From Onthophagus taurus (taxonomy: Eukaryota > Arthropoda > Insecta > Coleoptera > Scarabaeidae), in contig NC_091967.1 of the NCBI RefSeq assembly GCF_036711975.1, positions 1,922,001-1,986,000 on the forward strand: DNA of 64,000 bases. Direction: 5' to 3'. This document shows, one piece after another, positions 32,600 through 44,800 of this stretch. Below the pieces are notes generated by a model. That model was not told where the DNA came from. It did not search any database and was given only the letters and a program-made list of their open reading frames with translations. Numbering within the stretch: position 1 is the first letter of the stretch; each line of letters starts with the position of its first letter. Both the position numbers and the translations under genes were made by a program.

Positions 32600-33354
32600 G
32601 AGTATTTATTAGAAAGCGATGAAGATGAGGATATTGTCCAACTACGTATGCCTACTGGTGACCAAATAGAGAAATCACAAGAACAATTTTATGGAAAAGC
32701 TAGATTTCCACGGGTGATAGGCAGTATCGATTGTAATCATATTAGCATTATTTCGCCAGGTAAGCAATCTCTTTTAATCGAAACATATGAATTAATATTA
32801 ATGAATGGATAATAATTATAGGTGGACCACGTGCAGAGACATTCCGGAATCGAAAGGGCTTTTTTTCATTGAATGTTGCTTGTTGGCCAGGATCGGCCCA
32901 TGATTAACACATTTTTGATAATTCATTATTAAAGCAAAGGTTTGAAAATAATGGATATGGTAATGCTTTGCTAGTGGGTGACAGCGGATATCGTAATACC
33001 AAATATTTGGTAACACCTTTGCTGAATACCGGAAATAGAGTAGAAGAACTATATAATGAATCTTTAATAAGAACTAGAAATCCAGTGGAACGGCAATATG
33101 GCGTGTGGAAGAGAAGATTTCGTGTACTTGCACTCAAGCTCCGATTGAAACTAGAAACTGCAATGACAGTAATTGTTGCTACAGCAGTGCTACATAACAT
33201 AGCAATAAATGCAAAGGAAGAAATACCTCCATATGATCCTGGAATAAATGTAAATACTGTCGAGGTAGATAACCTTGATATAGAAGATGGTGAATTACTA
33301 GGAAATGCTAGAAATCAACTTTTGGCGAATTATTTTCCTAACCTCGTAAATTAA
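32600..33354 (+). pseudogene. Harbinger transposase, internally deleted
   Basis: Exon 1 ends RFPRVIGSIDCNHISIISP with the first catalytic Asp. GT at 32760 and AG at 32820-32821 define a 61-bp intron that rejoins as SPGGPRAETFRNRKGFFSLN. A TAA stop follows ACWPGSAHD (32905-32907). The frame then runs QRFENNGYGNALLVGDSGYR (second Asp), RTRNPVERQYGVWKRRF (Glu region) and VIVATAVLHNIAIN to a stop at 33354. The helical N-terminal domain is mostly missing before the IEKSQEQFYGKARFP block. A HARBI1-like host gene is excluded by these lesions and by the flanking TIRs. Confidence 0.82.
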
Positions 33355-33561
33355 AATTTATAACATAATAATCAATTTTATTTAGATATTATTTCAATTC
33401 GTATATTCGTATAATTTAAAGAATTCGTATAAATGTGGATTGTTGTTTATTAACAAATACGTTGTCTATAAATAGTTGAATTTAAATAAAAAATACTATA
33501 CTCAAATATCACTTATATGTTATAACAATATAACAAATTATAAAAAAAATCCAATGGCGAT

Positions 33562-34560
33562 CTAATCCCCAGATTGATATTGTGGAAATTTCAATTTTAC
33601 TAGTTCCAATTCCATTTGAAGTGTACGTAATTTTACGGCTTCTTGTTCTTTTTGTATGTTAAGTATTTCCAGCTTTATTTTATGCTCTTCTTCTGCCCAA
33701 ATATTTTGCTTACTGAACTGTTCTGTGAGTGCTGTTAATAAACTTTCCTTTCGTTCTACCAACTTTTCAAATTGCGTTGATATAGATTTGTTACAACTTT
33801 TTTTAATAACAGGTCTCCTACGGCTCGACCATTCTATAAAAGTAAGTATAATAAGCATCAAGTAACACCGTAGTGCATAACTCTGCATAATCAGACTTAC
33901 TTCTCAACTCATTTTCATTTTGACATTGTTTTTGCGTAATAACTTCCGAAGGAATTACTTCTATGATTGGGGTAATCTCTACTTCTGATATAGTGTTTGG
34001 AGGAATATTTTGTGTTTCCAAAGAAGAAGAAGTGTTATCCTGGAAATTACTTTGAAGTTGTAATGCCGGATGTTTTTCGGTTTGTAGCATTGCAACTTCA
34101 AATTCATTCCAGTGGCACATAACGTCTTCTTCTGTGACGTCCTTTGTTACATTTGTCTGTAAGTTCTTTTTCACTTTCGGTGGATGGAACTGGTTCTTTC
34201 ATTGGCTTTCCACCACCCGTGCCTTTTAAGTAATTTTTGTGCGCAGAATAATTTTTATTTCCTTTTTTTATCCCATCATATTTCATTCGCAGTTGTTTTG
34301 TAGTTCTTGGCTAAAGCCATGAATTCAGATTATTTTATATTTGTTTTATTTCAACGTTTTTACTTACTATTCCAATACTACAACAATTAAATTTTGCAGA
34401 AATTTTACCCCAACATTCATCTTTTTGTTTCCATGTTACAGCGTCGGTTCTCTTATTTTCTATTATATTTTTATATTTGTTTGCCAAATCAATCAGCAAG
34501 TTTTTTTCTGCTTTAGTAAAATTGGAGTAAAATTAATAGGTAAACCCTTAACCAGTACTT
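33562..34560 (-). pseudogene. Harbinger Myb/SANT-like DNA-binding protein, fragmented
   Basis: Minus strand from about 34560: KNIIENKRTDAVTWKQKDEC and WGKISAKFNCCSIGI, a possible intron, then RTTKQLRMKYDGIKKGNK and KNYLKGTGGGKP, the Myb/SANT-like trihelix seen in Harbinger partner proteins. After a frame break come CHWNEFEVAMLQTEKHP and a linker, and the C-terminus is a charged coiled coil (EEEHKIKLEILNIQKEQEAV). In this superfamily the Myb-like protein binds transposon ends and brings the transposase to the nucleus. Frame breaks near 34130 and 33850 make it a pseudogene or point to introns I could not define. Confidence 0.65.
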
Positions 34561-34707
34561 CAATCTGGTGGGTATCCAAATGTCATATTTATTTAAAAGA
34601 TAACCCTAAACTACGGGTGGATAAACGATTCGTCGACGTTATCTATTAGATACAATTTTAACCGACAGATAAATCGACTTAACTAGATATTGATAAACCA
34701 GCCCTAA

Positions 34708-34810
34708 GAGCAAGATGGGGAGACAACGTGATTGGAGACGCTCAGATTTTCGGTATGAAAAGCTGGAGGAGCTCGATTTCTAATCGAAATAGATGTACCT
34801 CATGAAAAAA
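34708..34810 (+). pseudogene. Possible tail of an RTE-like LINE, split by the Harbinger element
   Basis: The peptide ARWGDNVIGDAQIFGMKSW followed by RSSISNRN resembles the C-terminal RW.D.V..D....G...WR.....R..W pattern of insect RTE-like proteins. Only this tail is present. Family assignment is tentative. Confidence 0.35.
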
Positions 34811-36525
34811 TATCAGCCGTACCAAAAATGTAGTGAATAGAAATTAAGGTGATAAGCTTAATTTGATATGTCATTGTATTAAATTGCTTTTCTGTGTGGA
34901 TCACAAATTACTCTAAAATCATTATGTATTTCGTAACAGTTAAATTGTTATTTTGTTACTGACAAAAAAAATTAAAACAAATTTTTTTGACCATCTCAAA
35001 ATGTGGGGTAGGTCGATAGGATATCGCAGGAAACGTTGAGATTGCGCAATGGTAAATCGTGTTTTATCAACGGGGCGGGTGCACCTGACCGAAAACATTT
35101 CTTGAAGCGAATCCTCTTCGCGCCTTTCGAAAGAACCTGGTGAAACCCACTCAGGATTTCTCTCGACGGTGAAAATATGGGTGAAATCCTGCGACTTCCG
35201 CCGTCATCGTCGACGTTTCGATCTGCCGCTGCGGCCCCGCTCTAGAAACGCAAACTCGAAGGTGAGTCGTCGTTTTCGTCTCGAACAGAACAAACAGATT
35301 TATCTATAGCTCGGCACGAGATTACAGGTGCGAAGAATAAGTTAGAAAACGCCGCACCGTTTTGCGAAATCGCACAAGGCCGCGAGAGTGAAATATGAAA
35401 CAGTCGAACGGCGACGATCGCCCGGTTTAAGCGGTCAATTGTTTCTCCGCGATTATTAATACGATTCGTTTTTGTTTAAAAAGTTTTTGTGGATCTATAA
35501 AATTTTTGATTATCTGTGAGATTCGATTTTTTTTTGTTGGATATTGGGAAGTGTTACAGTAGGTACGTAAGATAATTTTTTATGGTTCAGATAATCCCGG
35601 TTATTGATCTACGGCCGTCTCTGTCCGTTATTGGAGAGCTCTCTTTCTCGTTGAAACCCACGTGGGGCGCCATACGTCACGCCTGCGTGTGTTGCGGCAT
35701 CTTGTTACTTCATTGCACAGTATTTTCGTAATAGGAGACTCTTGGTTTCTAAACGAAGCATAAATTGTAAATTTTACATGTGGTAAAAAAATCATTAAAA
35801 TTAATTGAAATAAGTCTGTTATATAAAACGATATATGAGTAGAATTGGAACATCAAGAATTAAATAAACAATGTTATTTTTATTGCTTACCGCACAAAAT
35901 TTATTGTATACAAGCAGCTACAAAGAGTTTGAAGCAAAAAAAGTAAATCTTTATTACTATAATCCAATTGCAAACAATCGTCATGATTTACGTTTTTACT
36001 ACAACCGCAATATTTTGTTGTATTGCACCAACTTAAAATTCGGTTGCTTATCAACTATTTGCTCTTAGTATAAAAGTATTAACAATTCAACAATTTATTA
36101 AGCATGTAAAAGAAAACGTGTGTAAATTACTGTCTATAATTAACAATTGTTCTATTGTATTTAATTATATACCCACACATTAATCGTATCATAAAAGTTA
36201 TCTTGATATATTTGATTAAAAAAACGACTTAACTAACGTAACTATAACATTTTAAAAAACTTTCACTCCTTTTACTTTACTCAACGGCTTTTAGCACGGA
36301 TGTATGCAAAATTCAAATCGGTAAAGAATTTGTGCGTTGGATTTCTTAGACGATACTCCTTTACTTCATATACATTGTACGGGGTCTAGCACTATCATGA
36401 TCAAGAGTCTTCTATTGAAATAATTAATCTGCCAAAAGACTTAAACAACAAAGCATTAAAATTAAAATCATCAGATTTGATTTTGGCAAGTGATGCTCTA
36501 CCTCAAATCACAGTCTAATGTACTG
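34811..36525. other. Region upstream of Numb with a CpG-rich block
   Basis: 35080-35720 is clearly richer in CG than the surroundings and lacks long frames. A good donor (GAAG then GTGAGTCG) lies at about 35262 and a CRE-like ACGTCACG near 35675. It may hold a non-coding first exon or promoter, perhaps for Numb. 35870-36525 is AT-rich and featureless. Confidence 0.35.
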
Positions 36526-36528
36526 ATG

Positions 36529-38164
36529 CCCGGTTGCACCGTTTACATAGTTGAGCATAACTTAGTTAAGCAGTTCTTATAGTTAAGAAGAACTTAAATT
36601 TTATGTCGTAAGTTTTATATCGGTTATTTGGCAACAACGCCATAAAATTTAGTTATTTTTATAAATTTTAGTAATTTTTTAGGGTTTTTCGTGTTGTCAA
36701 GTTAATGTCAGTTGAAAACTAGATAGGTTAAGTAATGAAAAATAGTTATTTTTATAATAAATTGTTTTATGAATCATTAAAGTAGTTATTTATTAAATTA
36801 TCTCTTAAATAATGTATCCCATTATTGCCGATATTATTCATCTCCACACGGCCAGCCTCAATTTGAACATTTAAATCTGCTTCATTAATGTCATCTGGCA
36901 AAACAGCAACATTTTCTTCGGCCATAACTGTTCTGGTAATATTTTGTAGAACTGCCGTTGCTACAATAACCTCCATCACAGTGGAAATTTTCAAACGTAG
37001 GCCATATGCAAGGACAGGAAATCGACGTTTCCAATTTCCAAAGAACCGTTCCACTGTATTTCGGGTTCTTATATGAGCTTCATTATACAGTTCTTCTGGT
37101 CTTGTTCTACACTCTGCCAATGGAGTTAGAAAATACTCTCGCAGAGGATATCCGCTGTCGCCTAAAAGAACCTTATCATTAATCATTTGTAATCAAATAG
37201 TAATATGTACTATTTTACGTTAAGTATCAGTAACATCATACCTAATAATATGCCATTTTGGAAATCTCCGTTTTCTAACCGTGCTCTAATCCGACTATTA
37301 TTAAATATAGTTGAATCGTGAACAGATCCTTGCCACAATATCCATGGCTTCCAAATTTGCATTTATAATAACTTGTACATTAAAAGAAAAGTAGCCTTTT
37401 CGGTTCCTGTACATTTCTGCATCTTCGCCACCAGGAGACTGAATTTTTATGTGCGTGCAATCAATGGCACCTATAATCCTGGGAAATGCAGCTATTCCAT
37501 AAAACTGGTTTTGTACTGCTAGAATTTCTTCGGTATTACTTGGCATTTTTATATATTGCGGTCTCAGCATAGCAATTGCACGCGATACCCGCGATATAAT
37601 TCTACTAGCTGTTGAAGTATGCATCCCGGTAAAATCAGCTACAATAGTTAAATGGCTAGCAGAAGCGTAAAATCTAAGGGTTGTTAGCAACTGGTTCATT
37701 GGAGACACACAGTTGTTTCTGTACAAAACAAGTAGTATTAAAATAATCTAAATTCAGCCTATAAAAGTATAATTTAAAATAATGTATACTACTTACTTAT
37801 TAGACGGAAATTCTGTAATTTCTTCGTAGAACATACAAACAACTTTGTTTTGTTAGACGAAATCTTTTAAAAAAATTATATTCGTCCATTTCGTGGAAAT
37901 AATTGGATATTGTGTATATTAATTTTGGAAAACCAAAATCAATTATTTCCAAAACATCTAAATCGTCGTCGAAAATTTGCAGATCTATTATTTTATTTTA
38001 TTACTTTTTTAACGTATAGGTTATGTGCACTGGATTTCAAATACTTATATTTGAGAACATCTTATTGATTTTGAGAACGGGTTACTTGACGGTGCAACGC
38101 AAATTCACTACTTAAGCATTACTTAGCCTTTAAGCAATGCTTATGTATTACGGTGCAAACGCGC
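36529..38164 (-). mobile_element. Second PIF/Harbinger element
   Basis: Ends CCCGGTTGCACCGTTTACAT and, reversed, GCGCGTTTGCACCGTAATAC share GTTGCACCGT and are flanked by ATG on both sides (36526-36528, 38165-38167). A Harbinger transposase fills the minus strand. No Myb-like partner is present. It differs from the 32352 element in TIR and protein sequence. Confidence 0.75.
36767..37985 (-). pseudogene. Harbinger (HARBI1-like) transposase
   Basis: Read leftward from 37985: DLDVLEIIDFGFPKLIY and MDEYNFFKRFRLTKQS, a probable intron, then MNQLLTTLRFYASASHLTIV, HTSTASRIISRVSRAIAML, FPRIIGAIDCTHIKIQSPGG (first Asp), YRNRKGYFSFNVQVI, NANLEAMDIVAR. A frame break near 37320 precedes LLGDSGYPLREYFLTPLAE (second Asp), RNTVERFFGNWKRRFPVLA and VIVATAVLQNIT, ending at 36767. 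Domain order is complete, with one or two lesions around 37190-37330 that could alternatively be an intron. Confidence 0.8.
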
Positions 38165-38167
38165 ATG

Positions 38168-39454
38168 AGTGATTTACCAACTATGAATCTACTTGAAGAA
38201 AACTACTACAGAACCACAACATTGCTTTGAGTGGATCAAAAATTTCTTTTCAAAAAAGTTCTTCGAAAAACCTTGACCATGAAGGTCCAAAAGTGGAGAT
38301 TCGTCAATTGACCTTCACTTCTATTTGCCGATTGACTAGGTTATTCAATGTTAAGGTTACTTACTCTATGTAATCTTGAAGTTCCAGAAGTTTCTTTAGT
38401 TTCATTTCCACCTACGTCTTCCTCATTTCTTTCGTACATAATTTGTGGCTCTCACGTTATGGTATTTAAAAATGAGTTTTCCATGTATTCTTAATGTCTT
38501 CCAGATCGCAGATTTGTTTGATTTATTAACTTTAATTTGAAGTACTTGGTCTTGTACATATTTTTTCTGCTTTGCGACGCTTCTCAAATCCAAATACAAT
38601 GCTTTCTGAAAAAACGTTTTAACAGCTTTTTTAACAGCAAATTTCTGGTTGTGATGACGTCAAAGTCTGGTACGAATAAGAAAAGAACTAATTTTTTCTT
38701 CAAAGAATTTTCAAAAGATCCGAAACAATTGCTCATTACTATAGGTGATAATTTAAAACAATAATTGGTCTAAATTGTGTGAAAGTGACATTTTAATTTC
38801 ATTTTTATCTAATTACACGAATCGAAAAGAAAACGGAATGAACGTATCGATCGATTGATAAATGTAAAATTGTAAAGTGGTCGAATTGTTGAGCCTGAGA
38901 AAAGTAGTTTTTTGGAAAACGACAGGCACAGTCCTGTAATTGTTTTCTCCCTGTTCCCATGCCGGTCCGTTGGGAAAAAACGAACTGACTGAAGGGGCAC
39001 CAGCGCCTGTTGAATCCCACGGTATGATACCCCCGGTAGTCCAACCGTCATCGCGCTAAAGGGGACCCATGCGGATAACGAATACATAATACATACACAT
39101 AGATAGACCACATTTATGTAGATTGAGTATACAGGAATTCGACCTCGATCTAATACGGTACTCATGTTAACCAATTTTACTTCCTCCTTTTCCCAACGAC
39201 ATCTATTATAATTTGTTTCATTTTAAATTTCTTTTTAAATTAAACGTTAAACAAGCTTAATTTAATTATAAATGTAATTAAAAAATTAAGACGTGATTTT
39301 TATTCATTGTAAAGAGCGGAGAAAGCTTAGCAGCTCATAAAACCAAGATGGTCGTGCTCCAGGGAAGTGGGAAGCTGAAGTGTAAAATATTGCTAAGTTT
39401 TAATACCTTCTGGCGCATCGCGCATTAGTTTTGTTCCAGATTTTAATTTACCTG
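38168..39454. other. Unassigned intergenic sequence
   Basis: Contains a short GC-richer block at 38930-39070 with CCCCCGGTAGTCCAACCG that may be an old repeat. No gene recognised; frames here are unlike any family I know. Confidence 0.35.
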
Positions 39455-39615
39455 TTAAACATTATATAATAATCGATTCACATCTTCCATTCTGTCGGCC
39501 GAAACGACTTGACTCGCCAAAAGAGAATTCGATGACATGGTAACACTCAGTATTTGTAGACCATCTTCTTCTTTTGTTGCTTCATTTTTACACATAGTAC
39601 CTAAAAAGATTGTCA
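39455..39615 (-). CDS. Candidate terminal coding exon of an unknown minus-strand gene
   Basis: On the minus strand a pyrimidine-rich acceptor (CTTTTTAG) precedes a frame of about 50 codons: TMCKNEATKEEDGLQILSV, TMSSNSLLASQVVSADRM, EDVNRLLYNV, then TAA. The composition looks like a conserved soluble protein end rather than transposon, but I cannot name it. It could be an isolated exon copy. No neighbouring exon was found. Confidence 0.3.
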
Positions 39616-39679
39616 AGACTGGTGTCCTTGTGGCGACCACCATCAGTTAAGTAGCAGAAGAAGATATCTACAAAACCGC

Positions 39680-40530
39680 TATCACAGAATGCCATTTCGG
39701 TTAAAAAATGCAGCTCAAATATTTCAATGGTTTATTAACGAAGTAACTTCCGGTTTAAACTTCATTTTTGTCTACTTGGATGATATTCTAATTGCCAGTA
39801 AAGAGAAAAGTGAACACTTAATTAATTCACCTTCGATAACTTTTTGAAAGATTACATAATTTTAGAATCAACATTAAATCGTCTAAGGGCCGGTAGTACA
39901 ATATACCGATAAATCTACCTGATAACTATCCGGCCGTTAAACTTATCGGGAGGATAAAGATATTCGCTGTTGTACAAACTGTTTGTGTCGGTAGGGTTGC
40001 TATCGGCGAAATAAGAATCGGTTGGTAGTATTTTTTTCCTATTTCTAGTAATTTGTGCCATAGGTTGGTAACGCTAATGTCTTTCTTTGAAATATGAACT
40101 GACACAACGTACGTATAGGATGTTATAGGTTAACCTATGCTATAACCATGGAAAGTTTTTATTTAAAATCCTTGGAAACCATATATATCTGGGGGATAAC
40201 TGTCTTATCGGCACCGATGAGTACGCAATAAGCTATCCTGCCGATAATGTCGCCAGAAAAACTATCCGTACATTGTAATACAGTACAAACTAACTTATCG
40301 GCCAGATAACGCTATCGGGAACTTTATCGGTATATTGTACAACCGGCCCTTAATGTGTTTTTGGAGTAAGTTCAATAGATTTTAAACCAACTAAATCAAA
40401 AATTGAAGCAATAAATAACTTTAAAAATCTTAAAGAACTCCATAAATTTCTTGGAATGATCAATTTCTATCACAGATTTGTTCCCATTTTTTCTGAAATT
40501 CTTAGACCCTTACATTCTCTTTGCAAAAAT
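39680..40530 (+). pseudogene. Ty3/gypsy reverse transcriptase fragment, split by a MITE
   Basis: RYHRMPFRLKNAAQIFQWF and FIFVYLDDILIASKEKSEH (YLDD active site) are followed, after the insertion at 39887-40349, by SIDFKPTKSKIEAINNF, KELHKFLGMINFYHRFVP and LRPLHSLCKN, the thumb of a Ty3/gypsy RT. No gag, protease, RNase H, integrase or LTR is seen. It is a short dead fragment. Confidence 0.8.
39887..40349. mobile_element. Harbinger-like MITE inside the gypsy fragment
   Basis: Inverted ends GGGCCGGTAGTACAATATACC and the complement of GGGCCGGTTGTACAATATACC, flanked by TAA at the left and TTA at the right. The GGGCCGGT start is shared with the Harbinger element at 32352. No coding capacity. The gypsy reading resumes on the far side, which supports both borders. 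Confidence 0.8.
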
Positions 40531-41868
40531 AATAACGTAATCACGTCGGTGGAGTTATACGCTTCATCAATCTGAAAAAAGTCATGAAAGTACCAAAATA
40601 ATAACGAGATAATTGAGAAAGTTTTTGAGATATAAAAATTCAAAACTTGTTTGAAAATTAATTTAGAAAGTAGTTGTCGCACAATTATACAACATACTCA
40701 GAGTAAATACTTCGTATACGATAAAAGCTGAAAAAAAATCGATATTTAATAACGACATTCTTGTGTATATGAGTAGGCAGAAAGAAGCACCTATCGATCT
40801 GTCCCATACGACTGAAGGAATGCAGCCGAAGTCGATGGTCAAGAACTAGAAGTTCAGACCAGTAGTTGCTAACCAAAAAAATATAAATAAAGAAAAATAC
40901 CTATAGTCTTCTCCTTCTTCGGAACTGGTTATTGCCAGAAAACCAAAAAGCGTGAAGATTTTTTCAAATTATTATTATTTAATTTTTATCATTTTATTTT
41001 ATTTTAATTTTTTTTGTACAATAGAGTTATTTTTATTATAGATATTATTCAAGATATTGAATGAATTAATGATTAATTCATATTTTGTTGTCTTGTTTGA
41101 ATAAAATATGAAAAAAATTGTAATCATTCTCTCACGGCTAAAACGTGTCAACGGGCTGGGACATGAACGCGACATTCTTGCCAACCTAAAAATATCATCG
41201 CCTACGTTCGCTGGAGTTACCTGTCTACCTGGTCATCTATATTTTCACGTTGCTTAGTATCCCAGAGGACTTGGAGGGGGTCCTAACCGTCAAGGCATCG
41301 CTATGTTAGTAGTGGTTTAACGTCCGGTATTCAACGGTCGCGAGGTTAATCGGAAATTCGCGTTCAAAAAATCGTAAATCGTCAAAATTCCGTTATTGCG
41401 CGTTTTAAAGCGTCAGTTTTCGCTTTCGTCCGCTTTTCAATTGTTACTATTTAAGTGCCTCCGATTATGTTTTGTTTTTAGTTTTTTTTTTCTATATTAA
41501 GTACAAGGTCGTCAAGTTAAAGACGAGAATTATCCGCAGGAGTGCTTATTCCGTGATTCTTCGAATACTTCTTGTCGTTTATATTGGGTTTATGCATCGT
41601 TGTAGCGAATTATGTATTAAAAAATAAATTGGATTTTGTTAATTTTTTGGAAATAAAAGGCGAAAAGAAAGTTGAAGAGTTCGTTTGTGAGTTGTTCTTT
41701 GGTGTTGCGTGCGGGTCGTAAACGCGTTGGTCTGCTGTATAACACCATCGAGCATCTGCTTGTTGAGGATTACAACATCTGCTCGTGCTCCAGTCTTTCT
41801 ACCTCCGCGGAGAAAGAATAAAAGAGGCAGCACGTAGTCACCGGAAAGGAGGCGGCGAAGAAGAAACA
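40531..41868. other. Numb upstream region and probable 5' UTR
   Basis: 40531-41150 is AT-rich without features. From about 41200 the CG content rises up to the Numb ATG at 41869, consistent with promoter and 5' UTR sequence. I see no TATA box at an obvious distance. Confidence 0.4.
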
Positions 41869-44800
41869 ATGGGAAATCATCCGTCTAATCATCAGCCTTT
41901 GGAGAGGGGCGTATCGAAATTCGGTGATGTTCATACGGTACGAGCTCGTATCTAGATAAATAATCTAATCTATATCGATAAGATTAAAATTTGAGTTCAA
42001 ATTTCTTTGAGTTTCACAAAAACCCAGAAACAGACTTTCTATTTTTTCCTGAGTCATCGTTTTTTACATAAAAACTTCTTCTCTTCATATCCATTCAATT
42101 ATGAGTCATAAGTCCCATAACATACCATGCACTCAACCACCAAAACGGAAAACCACAATCGCCACTTTTCCGATCAATCTTTAGATAGTAAAATTGAAAT
42201 ATTTTTTTATTAAATTATTTCAAAAGAAACAATAACTCTCATCGTGATATTGTCCCTATAAAGTTGACGTCATTTCCGTTTAAAAAGCAATTCACCGTGT
42301 ACAAAGGACATCGAGTCATTCCATCCTTTTTCCAACACAAAAAACCGTTGAACTCTTAACGAGAAATAAGGTTATTTCAACTTGGGCAATTAAACGTAAT
42401 AGAATGATAAAACAATTGGATAGAGGAACCCGCAATTGTTACGTTAATAAACTAAAGATAAACGCGATATCAAACAATTTCGAATACTAACGAGAGGCGT
42501 GCGCAGAACTGTTTAAACCACACTACGATGAATTTTAAGTTGGTCGAGCGTCCTTCACGCGCGAACACCGAACAATTTGAATTTATAGCTAAATATAGAG
42601 GAGGTCAACTAACTTTGTATCTACTTAAATTTTTATATACCCTTTAATTTATTCTTTTTTTAATCATTTCCATTTCATTTTTGATTGTAGAGGAGAAGTT
42701 TACGCTCTCCTAGGAAAATGGACAGACTTCGAAGATCGTTTAGGGATTCTTTTAGAAGGCGTAAAGAGCGGATGCCCGAAAGTTCAAAACCACATCAATG
42801 GCAAGCTGATGAATCCGCCGTTCGTTCCGGAACTTGTACATTTGGTGTAAAATATCTTGGATGCGTTGAAGTATTCGAATCCAGGGGTATGCAAGTTTGC
42901 GAGGAGGCACTTAAAGTTTTAAGGGTAGGTATAATTATGTTCGTCCTTACAACAAAAACTCCTACCTGAACAAACAGGTAGTTCCATAATTGTATTCCGT
43001 TTATAAGTACCGTTTCGTGCTAGTCATGGGATATTTTCAACTCCATGAATAACTTTTCTTTGAATTAATTTACGTCAAGAACAATTGTAATGTGTTTTCA
43101 TTATGTACTAAAGTAAGGAGAAAAAGAGAGGATGTTGTTATATCATGTGTAATAAGTTATTATAAAGATAATTATTGTTTATAGGAATAATTATTTTATT
43201 TTTTGTTGTAAATTTAGTTGTACTTTGATATATCAATTCATACATAAATTGTTAATGTATCAGATTATTTCATTTTTATAAGGGCGATTTATTAGCTCAC
43301 CATCAAACTTTGACATGTGATAGCTAATTCAATTACAAAAAAAAATGTTAATGAACATATTATATCCCATTTCAATTATTTAAAGTTTTAATTTTTAAAA
43401 AGCCTAGTACATTGTTGTTAAATATTCCTCCCCAAACGTTAATGCTGAAACGTTGTCGAAATTTCGTTGGTCTAATCGCATGTGGATTTTGTAATGCCCA
43501 GATATGTTCATTATGATAATTATTTATACCATCTCGTGTAAAACATGATGCATCTGTCTAGAGAATATTTGAAATGAAGACATTATTTAGGGCATGTTGC
43601 TGCAATAACCATTCACAAAATGCTAACCGTTGCTGATTATCACCTGGCTGTGGAGCTTGAACATGCGTCTGTGAAGTTAGCACCTCATTTTTTTAAAACT
43701 TCAAATTTCTCTTGAGTTCCCATTGCACCCCATTGAGTTCTATAGTTCTCTACCATTTTTATTAAAAGTTCCGCAAAAATAGACAAAAACATCGATATCG
43801 ACTTTTTGGGGTGCTAAGTTCACAAAATTTGCAATAACTATTAAACGAATGCACGTATCTAAAAACTTTATTAAAATATCTTTTAGAACTCGTGAGGTGC
43901 TATTCAGAACTCCTGCCAGAACTCCCGGAACTTTTCAAAATTTTCACCCCTCCGGGACATTTACGAAATCTCAATGTGAACACTTCAAATCGCGCACTTT
44001 TCTTAAATATTAGTTTTACGGCTTCGAGCCTTAATCATTTTCGTTAGAACTCGTGAGGTGCTACCTAGAACTCCTATCAGAACTCCCGGAACTCTTCAAA
44101 ATTTTCACCCTTCCGGGACATTTACGAAATCTCAATGTGAACACTTGAAATTGGCACAGTTTCTTAAATATTAGTTTTACGGCTTCGGGCCTTAATCATT
44201 TTTGTTAGAACTCGTGAGGTGCTACCCAGAACTCCTATTTCTTAAATGTTAATGTTTAGATTGTCAATGTTAGATGAAAATAAACCGAAACATTTAAGAA
44301 ATAGGAGTTCTGGGTAGCACCTCACGAGTTCTAACGAAAATGATTAAGGCCCGAAGCCGTAAAACTAATATTTAAGAAACTGTGCGCAATTTCAAGTGTT
44401 CACATTGAGATTTCGTAAATGTCCCGGAGGGGTGAAAATTTTGAAAAGTTCCGGGAGTTCTGGCAGGAGTTCTGAATAGCACCTCATGAGTTCTAAAAGA
44501 TATTTTAATAAAGTTTTTAGATACGTGCATTCGTTTAATAGTTATTGCAAATTTTGTGATCTCGTTTTGTGAACTTAGCACCCCAAAAAGTCGATATCGA
44601 TGTTTTTGCCTATTTTTGAGGAACTTTTAATAAAAATGGTAGAGAACTATAGAACTCAATGGGGTGCAATGGAAGCTCAAGAGAAATTTGAAGTTTTAAA
44701 AAAATGAGGTGCTAACTTCACAGACGTCTTGAACATTCTGTTTACGATACGGATGAAGGACTTCGCGGTTCAATACGCGCCATGCAAAATTTTGATTTAC

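Larger units (their letters stand above)
32352..34704. mobile_element. PIF/Harbinger element with transposase and Myb-like ORF
   Basis: Ends GGGCCGGTTTATCAATGTC and, reversed, GGGCTGGTTTATCAATATC, flanked by TAA at 32349-32351 and 34705-34707, the 3-bp TWA duplication of this superfamily. It carries the two divergent-family genes expected of an autonomous Harbinger: a DDE transposase on the plus strand and a Myb/SANT-like protein on the minus strand, converging. The transposase is internally deleted and has a stop, so mobility would need help. Confidence 0.9.

Noticed and set aside
38805..39174. Two overlapping minus frames with a cysteine-containing peptide
   Set aside because: No family resemblance, no splice context; the GC-richer block looks like an old repeat.
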